Of a DNA stretch of 64,000 nt, positions 46,265 through 55,447 are shown one piece after another; positions within the stretch are counted from its first letter, which is position 1, and each line of letters opens with the position of its first letter. The notes under the pieces are model-generated. The model was not told the DNA's origin. It made no database searches and worked only from the letters and a program-made list of their open reading frames with translations. The position numbers and the translations under genes are program-made. Source of the stretch: an uncultured Lachnospiraceae bacterium (GTDB lineage: Bacteria; Bacillota; Clostridia; Lachnospirales; Lachnospiraceae); the NCBI GenBank assembly GCA_902774915.1, contig CACYKH010000002.1, positions 62,001 to 126,000 on the forward strand, written 5' to 3'.

Positions 46265-46984
46265 TTATTCACCAACTAACTTCATGAAGATGGCTTCAAG
46301 ATCTTCGCCTGGGTGCTGTGACTTTAAGTCGTCTACAGTTCCCTGATACAGGTTCTTGCCGTGATTGATGATCATTATGCGGTCGCAAAGCTTTTCTGCA
46401 ACCTCAAGAACGTGAGTTGAGAAAAGAACAGCATTACCCTTCTCTGCATGTTCCTTCATCATCTGCTTTAATTCAAAAGCAGCAGTTGGATCAAGACCTG
46501 TCATTGGTTCGTCCAGAATCCATGCTGGTGGATTGTGGATAAGAGCCGCAATAACCATTGTCTTCTGGCGCATACCGTGTGAATATTCCTTCATAGGTCT
46601 GCCAAGAGAATCCTTGATACCGAATCTCTCAGCCAGTTCGTTAATGCGCTCCTCACGAGTTTCCATAGGAACCTTATAGAGGTTTGCTATGTAATTAATA
46701 TATTCAATTCCTGAAAGCTGCAGAAGTATATCAGGATTATCTGCTATATAGGCAAAGCTCTCCTTTGCTTTAATAGGCTCCTTTACAATATCAAAACCAT
46801 TGATGATGGCATTTCCTTCTGTAGGCTTCAGGATACCTGTAAGCATTTTTATTGCAGTTGTTTTTCCCGCTCCATTCGGGCCAGCAAAACCAACTATCTC
46901 TCCGGGTTTGATTTCAAAGGAAAGGTCATCCACCGCCTTGAAATCCTTACCGTATACCATTGATAAATTATTCGCTTTGATCAT
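46265..46984 (-). CDS. ABC transporter ATP-binding protein
   Basis: 239 residues. Visible: Walker A GPNGAGKTTAIKML, Q-loop region IADNPDILLQL, signature YSHGMRQKTMV (LSGGQ equivalent), Walker B AWILDEPMTGLDP, and FSTHVLEVAEKLCDR (H-loop). CcmA/NatA-type, the kind that works with ABC-2 permeases; forms an exporter with the gene downstream. Confidence 0.94.
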   Translation of the reverse strand: MIKANNLSMVYGKDFKAVDDLSFEIKPGEIVGFAGPNGAGKTTAIKMLTGILKPTEGNAIINGFDIVKEPIKAKESFAYIADNPDILLQLSGIEYINYIANLYKVPMETREERINELAERFGIKDSLGRPMKEYSHGMRQKTMVIAALIHNPPAWILDEPMTGLDPTAAFELKQMMKEHAEKGNAVLFSTHVLEVAEKLCDRIMIINHGKNLYQGTVDDLKSQHPGEDLEAIFMKLVGE

Positions 46985-47030
46985 ACTAAAACTCCTTAAG
47001 ATCTAGCTTTGAAACATCTTATCCTCTAAA

Positions 47031-47453
47031 CTAAGAACGTGCTTTATCTTCACAGTAGATACACCTATAAATCCTCTTCTCCGGATCTGTCAGATTGAAG
47101 ATGTGAGGGATATTTGGTTCGATTGCGGTGATACATCTAGGATTCTTGCACTTCTGAATATTGATAAGTTTCTTAGGAAGAGCAACCTTCTTCTTCTCGA
47201 TGGTCACTCCATCCTTGATGATACTTACAGTAACACCCGGATCAATGTATCCGATAACATCCAGATCGATGTCGTACTCATCCTTATCGACCTTGATGAT
47301 ATCCTTCTTTCCCATCTTTTCAGATTTAACATTCTGCATCATTGCCACGCTGCAATCCAGCTTATCCAGCCCAAGATCGTAATAAAGCTTCATGGCATTT
47401 CCAGCAGTTATATGATCTAAAACAATTCCGTTCTGTATACTATCTATCTTCAT
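47031..47453 (-). CDS. pyrI: Aspartate carbamoyltransferase regulatory subunit
   Basis: 140 residues. Binds CTP/ATP and feeds back on PyrB. N-terminal nucleotide domain GIVLDHITAGNAMKLYYDLG, C-terminal zinc domain with four Cys: CKNPRC...CIYC. Lies 11 bases after pyrB in the same operon. Confidence 0.96.
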   Translation of the reverse strand: MKIDSIQNGIVLDHITAGNAMKLYYDLGLDKLDCSVAMMQNVKSEKMGKKDIIKVDKDEYDIDLDVIGYIDPGVTVSIIKDGVTIEKKKVALPKKLINIQKCKNPRCITAIEPNIPHIFNLTDPEKRIYRCIYCEDKARS

Positions 47454-47464
47454 ATGCCCCTCCC

Positions 47465-48379
47465 TTACTTAAGTCCTATCAACTTACAGATCAGTGCCAT
47501 GCGAACAAACTTGCCGTACTTAACCTGACGGAAGTAGCACGCTCTTGGGTCATCGTCAACTGATGGAGAAATCTCATTCACCCTTGGAAGTGGGTGGAGG
47601 ATAATCATATCTTCCTTGGCAAGCTTCATCTTCTTCTTGTCCAGGATATATGTGTCCTTCAGTCTTACATAATCAGCCTCGTTGAAGAAACGCTCTCTCT
47701 GAACTCTTGTCATATAGAGAATATCCAGCTGCCCAATGTTATCTTCAAGGGACTCAACTTCTTCATATTCAAGTCCTGCAGGCTCAATGACCTCTGAGAT
47801 GATATAGTCAGGAACCTTCAGCTCCTTAGGTGAAATAAGCACAAACTTAATTCCTTCATATCTTGAAAGAGCCTTGATAAGACTGTGGACTGTACGACCA
47901 AACTTAAGGTCGCCACAGAGACCAACTGTCATATGATCAAGCTTTCCCTTTTCTTTTCTTATTGTAATAAGATCTGTAAGAGTCTGTGTTGGGTGATTGT
48001 GTCCACCGTCACCTGCATTTATCACAGGAACTGGTGATGCCATGGAAGCAAGCTTAGGTGCACCCTCATTAGGGTGTCTCATGGCAATGACATCTGCAAA
48101 ACATCCAACTGTTCTTACTGTATCCTCAACGCTCTCGCCCTTGGACACTGAAGAATCCTGTGCAGATGAAAATCCAATCACACTTCCTCCCAGATCCAGC
48201 ATAGCTGATTCAAAACTGAGTCTTGTTCTTGTTGATGGCTCATAAAACAGAGTTGCAATCTTTTTACCCTTTGCAATGTCTGCGTACTTTTCTGGGTTGT
48301 CGTAGATTTCTTCTCCAAGCGCTAATATTTCGTCTAATTCTTCAAGGGTTAAATCCATTGGATCAATTAAATGCTTCAT
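47465..48379 (-). CDS. pyrB: Aspartate carbamoyltransferase catalytic subunit
   Basis: 304 residues from ATG 48379, with AAAGGAG at good distance; the ATG two codons earlier is too close. Makes N-carbamoyl-aspartate in pyrimidine synthesis. Visible: [52 protein letters not shown] and [11 protein letters not shown]. All key motifs kept, in contrast to the neighbouring carbamoyltransferase. Transcribed with pyrI. Confidence 0.97.
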   Translation of the reverse strand: MKHLIDPMDLTLEELDEILALGEEIYDNPEKYADIAKGKKIATLFYEPSTRTRLSFESAMLDLGGSVIGFSSAQDSSVSKGESVEDTVRTVGCFADVIAMRHPNEGAPKLASMASPVPVINAGDGGHNHPTQTLTDLITIRKEKGKLDHMTVGLCGDLKFGRTVHSLIKALSRYEGIKFVLISPKELKVPDYIISEVIEPAGLEYEEVESLEDNIGQLDILYMTRVQRERFFNEADYVRLKDTYILDKKKMKLAKEDMIILHPLPRVNEISPSVDDDPRACYFRQVKYGKFVRMALICKLIGLK

Positions 48380-48396
48380 ACCCATCTCCTTTTATA

Positions 48397-48437
48397 AAAA
48401 TGACGTGTGGCACCACTTGGGTGCTGCACGTCATTTT
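48397..48437 (-). terminator. Hairpin between the transcarbamylase gene and pyrB
   Basis: AAAATGACGTG / CACGTCATTTT outer stem with an inner GCACC/GGTGC stem. It ends only 17 bases before the pyrB ATG, so it terminates the upstream gene and may also act as an attenuator of pyrBI. Confidence 0.75.
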
Positions 48438-48440
48438 GAA

Positions 48441-49376
48441 TTAACATTTTTTAATTAAGTAATACATAACAGCCTTCTCAGCATGTCTTCTGTTTTCCGC
48501 TTCATCAAGTATTGTTTCGAGATGTTTTTTCTCAACGCTTTCAGAAATCTCAAAACCAACATGCATTGGCATGTCATGGAAAACAAGAGCGTCACTTCCC
48601 TCAAGGAAAGCATCATTAATCTGATAAGGCATCATCTTTGCAAGAGTTTCCTCTTTCTGCTGCTGATATGCAGGATTGTTAAAGAACTCCATATCTACCC
48701 ATGTATCAGTATATATGACATTCATCTTCTTTGCATAGTCGTGAGCTTCTTCCATAGACATTGATGGATCAAGCTCAACATAGTGACCAGTAGCCTTAGC
48801 TTCCTCATAGAAGTCATCACCGCAGGCAGTTTTATTAACCAGTGGTGTGAGTCCATAAAGTGTACCCATCTTCATCTTAGCGAAAAACTCAACAAGTGAA
48901 TTGAATACATTGTTCTTAGCTCCGATGTACATGAAGTTGACATTCAGATTACCAAACTTCTCAACAACTGTAAGTGCATCAGCGAGAATCTGGCAAGGAT
49001 GGTAAGAACTGTCACAGCCATTGATAAAAGGAACTGTAACATTTTCACCAAACAGCTCAACAGTCTCGTTCTTAACAAGACGTGCCATTATAATATCAAC
49101 ATTTCGACATACATACTTAATCTCAGAAACTGGTTCACCCAAAACAAAATTGGAATCTTCCCAAAGCTGATTGAAATAACTTCCACCCAGCTCAGTAATA
49201 CCAGTTGCAAAAGAAAGGAATGTTCTGGTAGAAGTCTTCTCAAACAGAGAATAAAGCTTCTTTCCCTCAAGTGCATGAGCATATTTATCAGGATCTTTCT
49301 TCATATCCTGTGCAATCTCAAGAATTTCCATAAGCTCTTCAGCAGAGAAATTCTTGAAGTTCAGCATATTTTTCAT
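48441..49376 (-). CDS. Aberrant aspartate/ornithine transcarbamylase-family protein
   Basis: 311 residues, usual for the family. Carbamoyl-phosphate motif FEKTSTRTFLSF (residue after STRT is Phe, normally Arg) at 45-56, and SSYHPCQILADALTVVE with HPCQ at 126-129. In ornithine enzymes the amino acid is held by D-x-x-x-SMG and HCLP; here the matching stretches read DTWVDMEFF and FHDMPMHVGFEIS, so both ornithine-side motifs are changed. Annotation pipelines would call it ornithine carbamoyltransferase, but I infer a different amine or amino-acid substrate. Start ATG 49376 has AGAGG at good distance. It lies between metK and pyrB, 12 bases after metK. Confidence 0.8.
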   Translation of the reverse strand: MKNMLNFKNFSAEELMEILEIAQDMKKDPDKYAHALEGKKLYSLFEKTSTRTFLSFATGITELGGSYFNQLWEDSNFVLGEPVSEIKYVCRNVDIIMARLVKNETVELFGENVTVPFINGCDSSYHPCQILADALTVVEKFGNLNVNFMYIGAKNNVFNSLVEFFAKMKMGTLYGLTPLVNKTACGDDFYEEAKATGHYVELDPSMSMEEAHDYAKKMNVIYTDTWVDMEFFNNPAYQQQKEETLAKMMPYQINDAFLEGSDALVFHDMPMHVGFEISESVEKKHLETILDEAENRRHAEKAVMYYLIKKC

Positions 49377-49388
49377 TTTCATTACCTC

Positions 49389-50576
49389 TTATAAGTAAGA
49401 TGCAAGCTTTTCAGCCATATCTGTATGCTCCCAAGGAACATCAATATCAGTACGTCCAAAATGTCCATAAGCAGCTGTCTGCTTGTAGATTGGACGACGA
49501 AGGTCAAGCATTTTGATAATTCCAGCTGGACGGAGATCGAAGTTCTCTCTTACGATCTCAGTAATCTTCTCATCTGAAAGCTTACCTGTTCCAAATGTAT
49601 CGATCATGATTGATGTAGGTCTTGCTACACCGATAGCATAAGAAAGCTGGATTTCACATTTATCTGCAAGTCCTGCTGCAACAATATTCTTAGCAACATA
49701 TCTTGCTGCATAAGATGCCGATCTATCTACCTTTGTTGGATCCTTACCTGAGAAAGCTCCGCCACCGTGACGAGCATATCCACCGTAAGTATCAACTATG
49801 ATCTTACGTCCTGTAAGACCAGAATCTCCGTGAGGACCACCGATAACAAATCTTCCTGTTGGGTTGATGAAGTACTTTGTATCATCATCAATCATATCCT
49901 TTGGAAGAACTGGATCAAATACATACTTCTTAATGTCCTCATGAATCTGTTCCTGAGAAACCTGATTACTATGCTGTGTTGAAAGAACTACAGTATCAAT
50001 TCTTACCGGCTTTCCGTTCTCATCATACTCAACTGAAACCTGAGTCTTTCCATCTGGTCTCAGGTAATTAAGTGTACCATTCTTTCTAACTTCAGTAAGC
50101 TTAAGTGCAAGCTTATGAGCCATTGCAATAGGATAAGGCATAAGCTCAGGTGTTTCGTTTGTTGCATATCCAAACATAAGTCCCTGATCACCGGCACCAA
50201 TTGCCTCAATCTCTTCATCGCTCATCTGGTTTTCCTTAGCCTCGAGAGCCTTATCAACTCCAAGAGCGATATCCTGTGACTGCTCATCTATTGCAGTCAT
50301 AACACCACATGTATCTGCATCGAATCCGTACTTAGCTCTGTCATAACCAATTTCTCTTACTGTATCTCTGACAATCTTCTGAATGTCAACATAAGCATCA
50401 GTTGTGATCTCGCCCATTACAAGTACGAGTCCAGTTGTACATGATGTCTCACAAGCCACACGACTGTTAGGATCCTGGCGGATGAGCTCATCCAATATGG
50501 CATCAGAAATCTGATCACATATTTTATCAGGATGTCCCTCTGTCACTGACTCTGATGTAAAAAATCTACGTTCCAT
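49389..50576 (-). CDS. metK: S-adenosylmethionine synthetase
   Basis: 395 residues from ATG 50576 after AGGGAG; an ATG three codons earlier is too close to the site. Makes SAM from methionine and ATP. Visible: [54 protein letters not shown] and [18 protein letters not shown]. No S-box leader is seen in the 120 bases upstream; a standard promoter is there instead. Confidence 0.97.
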   Translation of the reverse strand: MERRFFTSESVTEGHPDKICDQISDAILDELIRQDPNSRVACETSCTTGLVLVMGEITTDAYVDIQKIVRDTVREIGYDRAKYGFDADTCGVMTAIDEQSQDIALGVDKALEAKENQMSDEEIEAIGAGDQGLMFGYATNETPELMPYPIAMAHKLALKLTEVRKNGTLNYLRPDGKTQVSVEYDENGKPVRIDTVVLSTQHSNQVSQEQIHEDIKKYVFDPVLPKDMIDDDTKYFINPTGRFVIGGPHGDSGLTGRKIIVDTYGGYARHGGGAFSGKDPTKVDRSASYAARYVAKNIVAAGLADKCEIQLSYAIGVARPTSIMIDTFGTGKLSDEKITEIVRENFDLRPAGIIKMLDLRRPIYKQTAAYGHFGRTDIDVPWEHTDMAEKLASYL

Positions 50577-50644
50577 TGTTTTCATCTCCCTGTGTTTCCA
50601 GCGGCTCCATCTACCGCATTATTTACAAAACTTCACAAACCAAG

Positions 50645-50673
50645 ATTATACTAGATAATATAACATTTGTCAC
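50645..50673 (-). promoter_or_regulatory. metK promoter
   Basis: Minus strand GTGACA, 17 bases, TATAAT. A small GCGG/CCGC hairpin lies in the short leader. Confidence 0.75.
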
Positions 50674-50695
50674 GAATAATAATTGCAACAAAAAT

Positions 50696-51706
50696 CTACT
50701 TAATCTTACTATAAATATGCTCTCTTACCGTCTTACTCTGACCAGGTGCCAGTTCCTCATAACCTGACTCTTCACCTGGAAGTGGAAGGTTTGGAGCATC
50801 AATCATCCATGTTGATGGTTCCGGGCAAAAGTAACCCTTTTCACCACCATCATTCCAGATAACCCAGAACTTGAAGTTATCATCCACCTCGTATCGGATT
50901 TCATTTCCAGTCTCAATATCTGTCACAATCGCGCCTCTGAATGGAAGTCCATCCACATCATAAGTTTCACAATTATAAACATCATTATCGATGATGTGTT
51001 TAACTGGAATCATAGAACCCGTCAGATACTGTCTGTCATGATTATCCAGTGAAATGAAATCACAGGTAGGCAGATTTCTCTGATTGAGCGGCCACTTATC
51101 TCCAATAGTGACAAAAAGTCGCGTATCCAGTGGCTTGCCATTTGTAGTAAATGGTCCATTTATAGTTGTATGATTACAAACTCCATATGGCAGCTGCTTG
51201 TCAGATGTATTCGTAATTGTAAATTCATAACTCATGCCATTATCAGAAAGGCTGAATGTATACTCCGCCTTAAAGCTGACTGGGAATGTAGAAAAGAAAG
51301 GATCCTTCTCATCATAAACATACTCAGTTCTTGCAATGGCTGTATCATCCTTAACTACAGCCTCAACAATAGTATGCTCTCTCTTATGAAGGAAACCATG
51401 AAGCGCTGTATTCTCTCCCTTAATAATAACTGGGAAATGATACTCAGCATCACTGGTCTTAAGTATTCCATCCTTAAGTCTGTTAGGATAAAGAAGAGTT
51501 GGGAAACCATAAACCTCAGCACTGGCCTGAAGTTCCTCTACACTAAGGCTCTCATCCTTTCTGAAGAAGCTGATATCATTTTCTACATCAACCATGGAAA
51601 TGATATTGCTGCCGAGGAAAGGTGCAATAGTAGCTGTATACCTTCCTGCCTTAAGCTGAATAACATCCTTCTCTTTATATTTCTTTATTTCTGATGCATA
51701 TGCCAT
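50696..51706 (-). CDS. Aldose 1-epimerase family protein
   Basis: 336 residues from ATG 51706 (GGAGG 8 bases before). Galactose-mutarotase fold, beta-sandwich. Visible: PTLLYPNRLKDG, ENTALHGFLHKREHTIVE (His), YGVCNHTTINGPF (His) and NDGGEKGYFCPEPSTW (Glu). Acts on the anomeric carbon of an aldose, possibly sugars from cellobiose or galactose. It precedes metK by 119 bases. Confidence 0.85.
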   Translation of the reverse strand: MAYASEIKKYKEKDVIQLKAGRYTATIAPFLGSNIISMVDVENDISFFRKDESLSVEELQASAEVYGFPTLLYPNRLKDGILKTSDAEYHFPVIIKGENTALHGFLHKREHTIVEAVVKDDTAIARTEYVYDEKDPFFSTFPVSFKAEYTFSLSDNGMSYEFTITNTSDKQLPYGVCNHTTINGPFTTNGKPLDTRLFVTIGDKWPLNQRNLPTCDFISLDNHDRQYLTGSMIPVKHIIDNDVYNCETYDVDGLPFRGAIVTDIETGNEIRYEVDDNFKFWVIWNDGGEKGYFCPEPSTWMIDAPNLPLPGEESGYEELAPGQSKTVREHIYSKIK

Positions 51707-51722
51707 TATTGTTTCCTCCAAA

Positions 51723-52142
51723 CTACTTTAATCTAGCTGCAAGTCTCTCAGCAAGTGCTGCCTGCTTGTCAGCATCCGGCTCGCTCTGTGTCCATCCTAT
51801 CTTGAAGTCATCATTATCATATCTTGGAATAACATGTACATGGAAATGGAAAACAGTCTGGCCTGCAGCCTCTCCATTATTCTGAACCACATTCACGCCG
51901 TCACAATTAAATTCCTCTTTAAGCGCCTTTGCAACCTTCTTCGCAAGCGGAAGAACCTTTGCACTTACCTCATCATCAATCTCAAAAAGATTTGCATAAT
52001 GCTGCTTTGGAAGAATAAGCGCATGTCCCTCATTTGCAGGACTGGCATCCAGGATAACTGTAAAATCATCATCCTCATATATCTTATTAGTAGGAAAAAC
52101 TCCATTTGCTAACTTACAGAAAATGCAATCATCGTTGATCAT
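51723..52142 (-). CDS. HIT-family nucleotide hydrolase
   Basis: 139 residues from ATG 52142, after AAAGGA. Histidine triad in FHFHVHVIPRY; N-terminal CIFCKLANGVFPTNKIYEDD shows the zinc-binding form and ALILPKQHYANL is typical. Hydrolyses AMP-linked or dinucleoside substrates. Ends 16 bases before the epimerase gene. Confidence 0.93.
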   Translation of the reverse strand: MINDDCIFCKLANGVFPTNKIYEDDDFTVILDASPANEGHALILPKQHYANLFEIDDEVSAKVLPLAKKVAKALKEEFNCDGVNVVQNNGEAAGQTVFHFHVHVIPRYDNDDFKIGWTQSEPDADKQAALAERLAARLK

Positions 52143-52165
52143 ATCCTTCATTCCTTTCACTAAAA

Positions 52166-52196
52166 AAGTCAGATGAGAATTTATCTCATCTGACTT
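52166..52196 (-). terminator. Terminator after the 993-residue protein gene
   Basis: Perfect 13-bp stem AAGTCAGATGAGA / TCTCATCTGACTT, 5-nt loop, followed by TTTTTTAGTG on the minus strand. Confidence 0.9.
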
Positions 52197-52231
52197 ATTT
52201 TAAAACACCCACAATAGGATGTCAAAACAAA

Positions 52232-55213
52232 CTATCCAAGTCCCTTAGGATTATTTACTTTATTATTAACTATATTGCCATTTTTATTATTTGCATTCTT
52301 TTGTTGGGCCTGTCTCTCGTATTCAGCTCTCTGTCTGTCAAATTCCTCTGCTCTTTTCTGTTCTCTCTGTTTAATCAATATCGGAGCTTTATGAATACTA
52401 TCTGCACACTTCTTAATATTCCTCAGAAGATCCTGCTCTGGAGAATCGGGATCAAGTCCCTTACTAAACTTTTTCACCGTTTCGTTTAATTCGTCCAACC
52501 CTTCTTTTGTACGAAGCTTTCTACCAACTTCATATATAGGTTTGGACGCCTTAAAGATAAGCACATCATCCATAGTTGATAAATCATCCACGTCTAGTTC
52601 AAGCTCATCTAAATGCATCAATTTATAGTTATAATTCTCTGGATTACGAAATTCCTTAATTTTATCATTATTTTCAATATCTTGTGCTCTAAGTTGATCA
52701 CGCCTGGTGCTTAGATATTCGTATTTAATTATTTTATTTATACAATCCTGTTTTTCCTTTTTTGAAAGTGATACACCTTCATAAGCCGCTTTTTGAAGCT
52801 TATGTTCAGCATCGTAGCAATCGTCCAAAAAGCCCTTAAAACGTAGTGTGTCCTGGATAGCCAGCTTTTCAGTCTTAGTGAATTTTGCGTCCACCATTTG
52901 CTTTAGATCAGGATCTTTATCGGCAATTTTAATCATTTTCTCAAGCATCGAAGCAGAATACGCAAAGTTGGATCCTTCATTTCTGGAAGTATAAGTTGCC
53001 ACTTCACATTCAAAAGCTGTTTCCTTAATTCCTACTGCCAGTACATCGGCAAGCAACTTCTTATCGCCTTTATTATATGCTTCAATAGCACTCTTGGCTT
53101 TTTCTTTTGCAGGAACCAAAGTCCAAGGGAAGAAATGTTCGACCATATTAGCTCTCGGTTCTCCATTTTGTCTACCTAAATCAAGAGTGTACATTGTCCT
53201 TCCATGATGAAGTAAGTCTTCTTTAGTAATTTCCTTGCTCTTAACTTTCCATCTGTTCTTTATACCTTCAAGTTCAATATTTTCAGGATTCAAAACTGCC
53301 GCATATGCTATTGCCGCAAATTCTTCATTTGTAACGCCTTTAACATCAACTGGTTTAAGAATTTCCTTAAACTCTTCTTTGGTGTACATTTTTTTATTGC
53401 CATCTGTAGAACAGTGATCAGTAATAAACATTGGATTACTTCCATAATAATTGATTATACAGTTTAAGCCTCTCTCGTATGGTCTCCTGGTCATCAACTC
53501 CAAATTATCCATATCTGTGACTGTAAACCCATCTTTTCTCATGGTATCTGCGATTTCCGGTAATTCTTTTCTACTATTTTTATGTTTTGTGTATGCATCT
53601 TCCATACCCTTAGCGAGATTTACTATATCCATAGCAGAATTGAAACGAGTCCTTCCCATTTTCGTAGAAGGTTTCCAGGCAGCTAATGCATTGTCCGCAT
53701 TTTCTTTTAAAGTTTCTTCGTATTTTCTAAGTTCCCTTCTCAGTTCGACTGGTAAATTCCCTTCAAATTCAGGATCAAGTTTATATTTTTCATAAAGTTC
53801 AGCTTTCTTTTTCGCTAATAATTCTTCACGTTTTGCGTCGATTTTTTGTTTTGCTTCTTCTTGTTTTGCTGCTATATAAGCATTTCCAAGTCTAACAACA
53901 TCTTTGCACAATTGTTCAAACTTTGGATCATCATATATGCTTTTATTCCTTTTCTTACCCAGTTGAATTACAAGTTCAAGGACTTTTTTCTTAAATACAT
54001 CCATTTCATCAGTATCTGTATGTTTTATCAGGCTTCCTCTATGCTGAGCCTCAAGTCCCTTATAAAAATTATTTAAAGAATTAATAAAAAATGTACGGTC
54101 ATTTTCAACCGGATTCAGATGTATAATCTCTACACTCTCATTTCTGATTGTGGTCTCTAATATCTTAGTCTGAGCCTTCTTCTCATCAGGATGTCTCTCT
54201 TCATAGGTCTTATACATATATCTGAGATTATTGATAACACGCCTTCTATCGATATGTCTATCAATAGGTTCATTAAGAAAAGCGTTGAATTCCCCTTTAT
54301 ATCTCTCCTTTAATGCTTTGTCGATAGTAGCATCTTTCTCAATGGTGTTATAAACCTTAATGACACTATTTATAAAAGGAAGATCCTCAGCGCTCCATCC
54401 ATTATCCAGAAGCTTTATTTTTCTATCGCAGTCTTCAATAATAATATCAGCGTGCCTTACTCCGCTCCAATTATCCCTGAGACCAATCTCACTCTTATCA
54501 AAAGGCGATATTAATTTAGCCTCACCTTCGTATTTTATTTTCTGTAATTTTTCCTGATTTTCTTTCTGTTTTACAAAATAATCACGGGTAGCCTTTTTAA
54601 ATTGTTTTTGTTTTAGCTCATCAACTTTTCCTGCTTCCTTATCCTTATAGTAAGGAATTTGATGATTGATAACATATTCTTCAGTAATATAGTACTGTTC
54701 CAGAAAACCTTTATCTTTCATAAAGTTTTCATAACGATTTCCATCAAACTCACGTTGACCATTACCCTTATTAAAATATGGAAGAGGAAAATTCAAAAAA
54801 GTATCATTGGATATAGAAAGAAATGGTTCTTCTATTCCTTTATCCTTGAGATACTGGCAAGTACCATCTAATCTAAACTTTATGTGATTAAGAAGCGCAT
54901 TAATTGCTTTCTTTCTGCTCGAATCCTCAGGTGCATCTATCAAATTAGCCTTGCTAACCATCAGATTGTATAAGTTCACCATATTTTTATCAACGTCCGC
55001 ATATTCTTCCTCAGTAAGCTCGTTGCCATAGCTTTTTGGATCCGTAAAATAAGCGTAAAAGTTTGCGATGGCATTTTCTATATCTTTACCTTCATCGCCA
55101 AAAAGATCTGTCGCGCCTGAAGCCGCCCCAATAAAACCAGCGAGTTCGCCCTTAGTCATTGGTCTCATAACTTTTAATGTATTATTATTCTCGTTATCTA
55201 TAAATTCTTTCAT
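52232..55213 (-). CDS. Giant cytoplasmic-looking protein, unknown (family member A)
   Basis: 993 residues, GGAGG site 7 bases before ATG. No signal peptide, lipobox or TM helix. Starts MKEFIDNENNN, like the MKDFILEND start of the 1397-residue protein. Mostly helical with charged coiled-coil stretches (about 446-505 with KQEEAKQKIDAKREEL, and 948-975). Residues about 253-280 (ADIIIEDCDRKIKLLDNGW, SAEDLPF) align with about 930-955 of the 1397-residue protein (GDIVIKNINRQLHYMDLGW, PLEDTAF). C-terminus is Asn-rich. I do not recognise a known family. It is driven by a direct-repeat promoter at 55278-55312. It might be a structural, secreted-without-signal or defence-type protein; none of that can be shown here. 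Confidence 0.8.
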   Translation of the reverse strand: MKEFIDNENNNTLKVMRPMTKGELAGFIGAASGATDLFGDEGKDIENAIANFYAYFTDPKSYGNELTEEEYADVDKNMVNLYNLMVSKANLIDAPEDSSRKKAINALLNHIKFRLDGTCQYLKDKGIEEPFLSISNDTFLNFPLPYFNKGNGQREFDGNRYENFMKDKGFLEQYYITEEYVINHQIPYYKDKEAGKVDELKQKQFKKATRDYFVKQKENQEKLQKIKYEGEAKLISPFDKSEIGLRDNWSGVRHADIIIEDCDRKIKLLDNGWSAEDLPFINSVIKVYNTIEKDATIDKALKERYKGEFNAFLNEPIDRHIDRRRVINNLRYMYKTYEERHPDEKKAQTKILETTIRNESVEIIHLNPVENDRTFFINSLNNFYKGLEAQHRGSLIKHTDTDEMDVFKKKVLELVIQLGKKRNKSIYDDPKFEQLCKDVVRLGNAYIAAKQEEAKQKIDAKREELLAKKKAELYEKYKLDPEFEGNLPVELRRELRKYEETLKENADNALAAWKPSTKMGRTRFNSAMDIVNLAKGMEDAYTKHKNSRKELPEIADTMRKDGFTVTDMDNLELMTRRPYERGLNCIINYYGSNPMFITDHCSTDGNKKMYTKEEFKEILKPVDVKGVTNEEFAAIAYAAVLNPENIELEGIKNRWKVKSKEITKEDLLHHGRTMYTLDLGRQNGEPRANMVEHFFPWTLVPAKEKAKSAIEAYNKGDKKLLADVLAVGIKETAFECEVATYTSRNEGSNFAYSASMLEKMIKIADKDPDLKQMVDAKFTKTEKLAIQDTLRFKGFLDDCYDAEHKLQKAAYEGVSLSKKEKQDCINKIIKYEYLSTRRDQLRAQDIENNDKIKEFRNPENYNYKLMHLDELELDVDDLSTMDDVLIFKASKPIYEVGRKLRTKEGLDELNETVKKFSKGLDPDSPEQDLLRNIKKCADSIHKAPILIKQREQKRAEEFDRQRAEYERQAQQKNANNKNGNIVNNKVNNPKGLG

Positions 55214-55277
55214 GGTCTATCCTCCATAAAAATATGTTTCTTCGTTTAATCAACCTACCACTCCATAATTCTACTTG

Positions 55278-55312
55278 ATTTTAGCATAAAATGAGCAACA
55301 AATGAGCAACAA
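55278..55312 (-). promoter_or_regulatory. Direct-repeat promoter of the 993-residue protein gene
   Basis: On the minus strand two perfect copies of TTGTTGCTCAT in tandem (55291-55312), 7 bases, then TAAAAT as -10. The pair covers about -41 to -20, replacing a -35 box, as PhoB/OmpR-type activator sites do. Confidence 0.75.
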
Positions 55313-55343
55313 AAAAATAGAACCGAAAACACTTAACAAATCG

Positions 55344-55372
55344 TTGTGTTTTAGCTTTATCTATAATATAAT
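55344..55372 (+). promoter_or_regulatory. Cellobiose phosphorylase promoter
   Basis: TTGTGT, 17 bases, TATAAT. A TGGCGGT/ACCGCCA hairpin (55384-55402) lies at the very start of the predicted message, which could stabilise it. Confidence 0.75.
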
Positions 55373-55447
55373 TATTGTATCTGTGGCGGTATGAAACCGC
55401 CAATATTACACTATCAAGAAAAATAAACGAAAGGGAAGGTATAACTT

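Noticed and set aside
50577-50695. SAM riboswitch (S-box) before metK
   Set aside because: Only 119 bases with a normal promoter close to the gene; no S-box core motifs or terminator hairpin.
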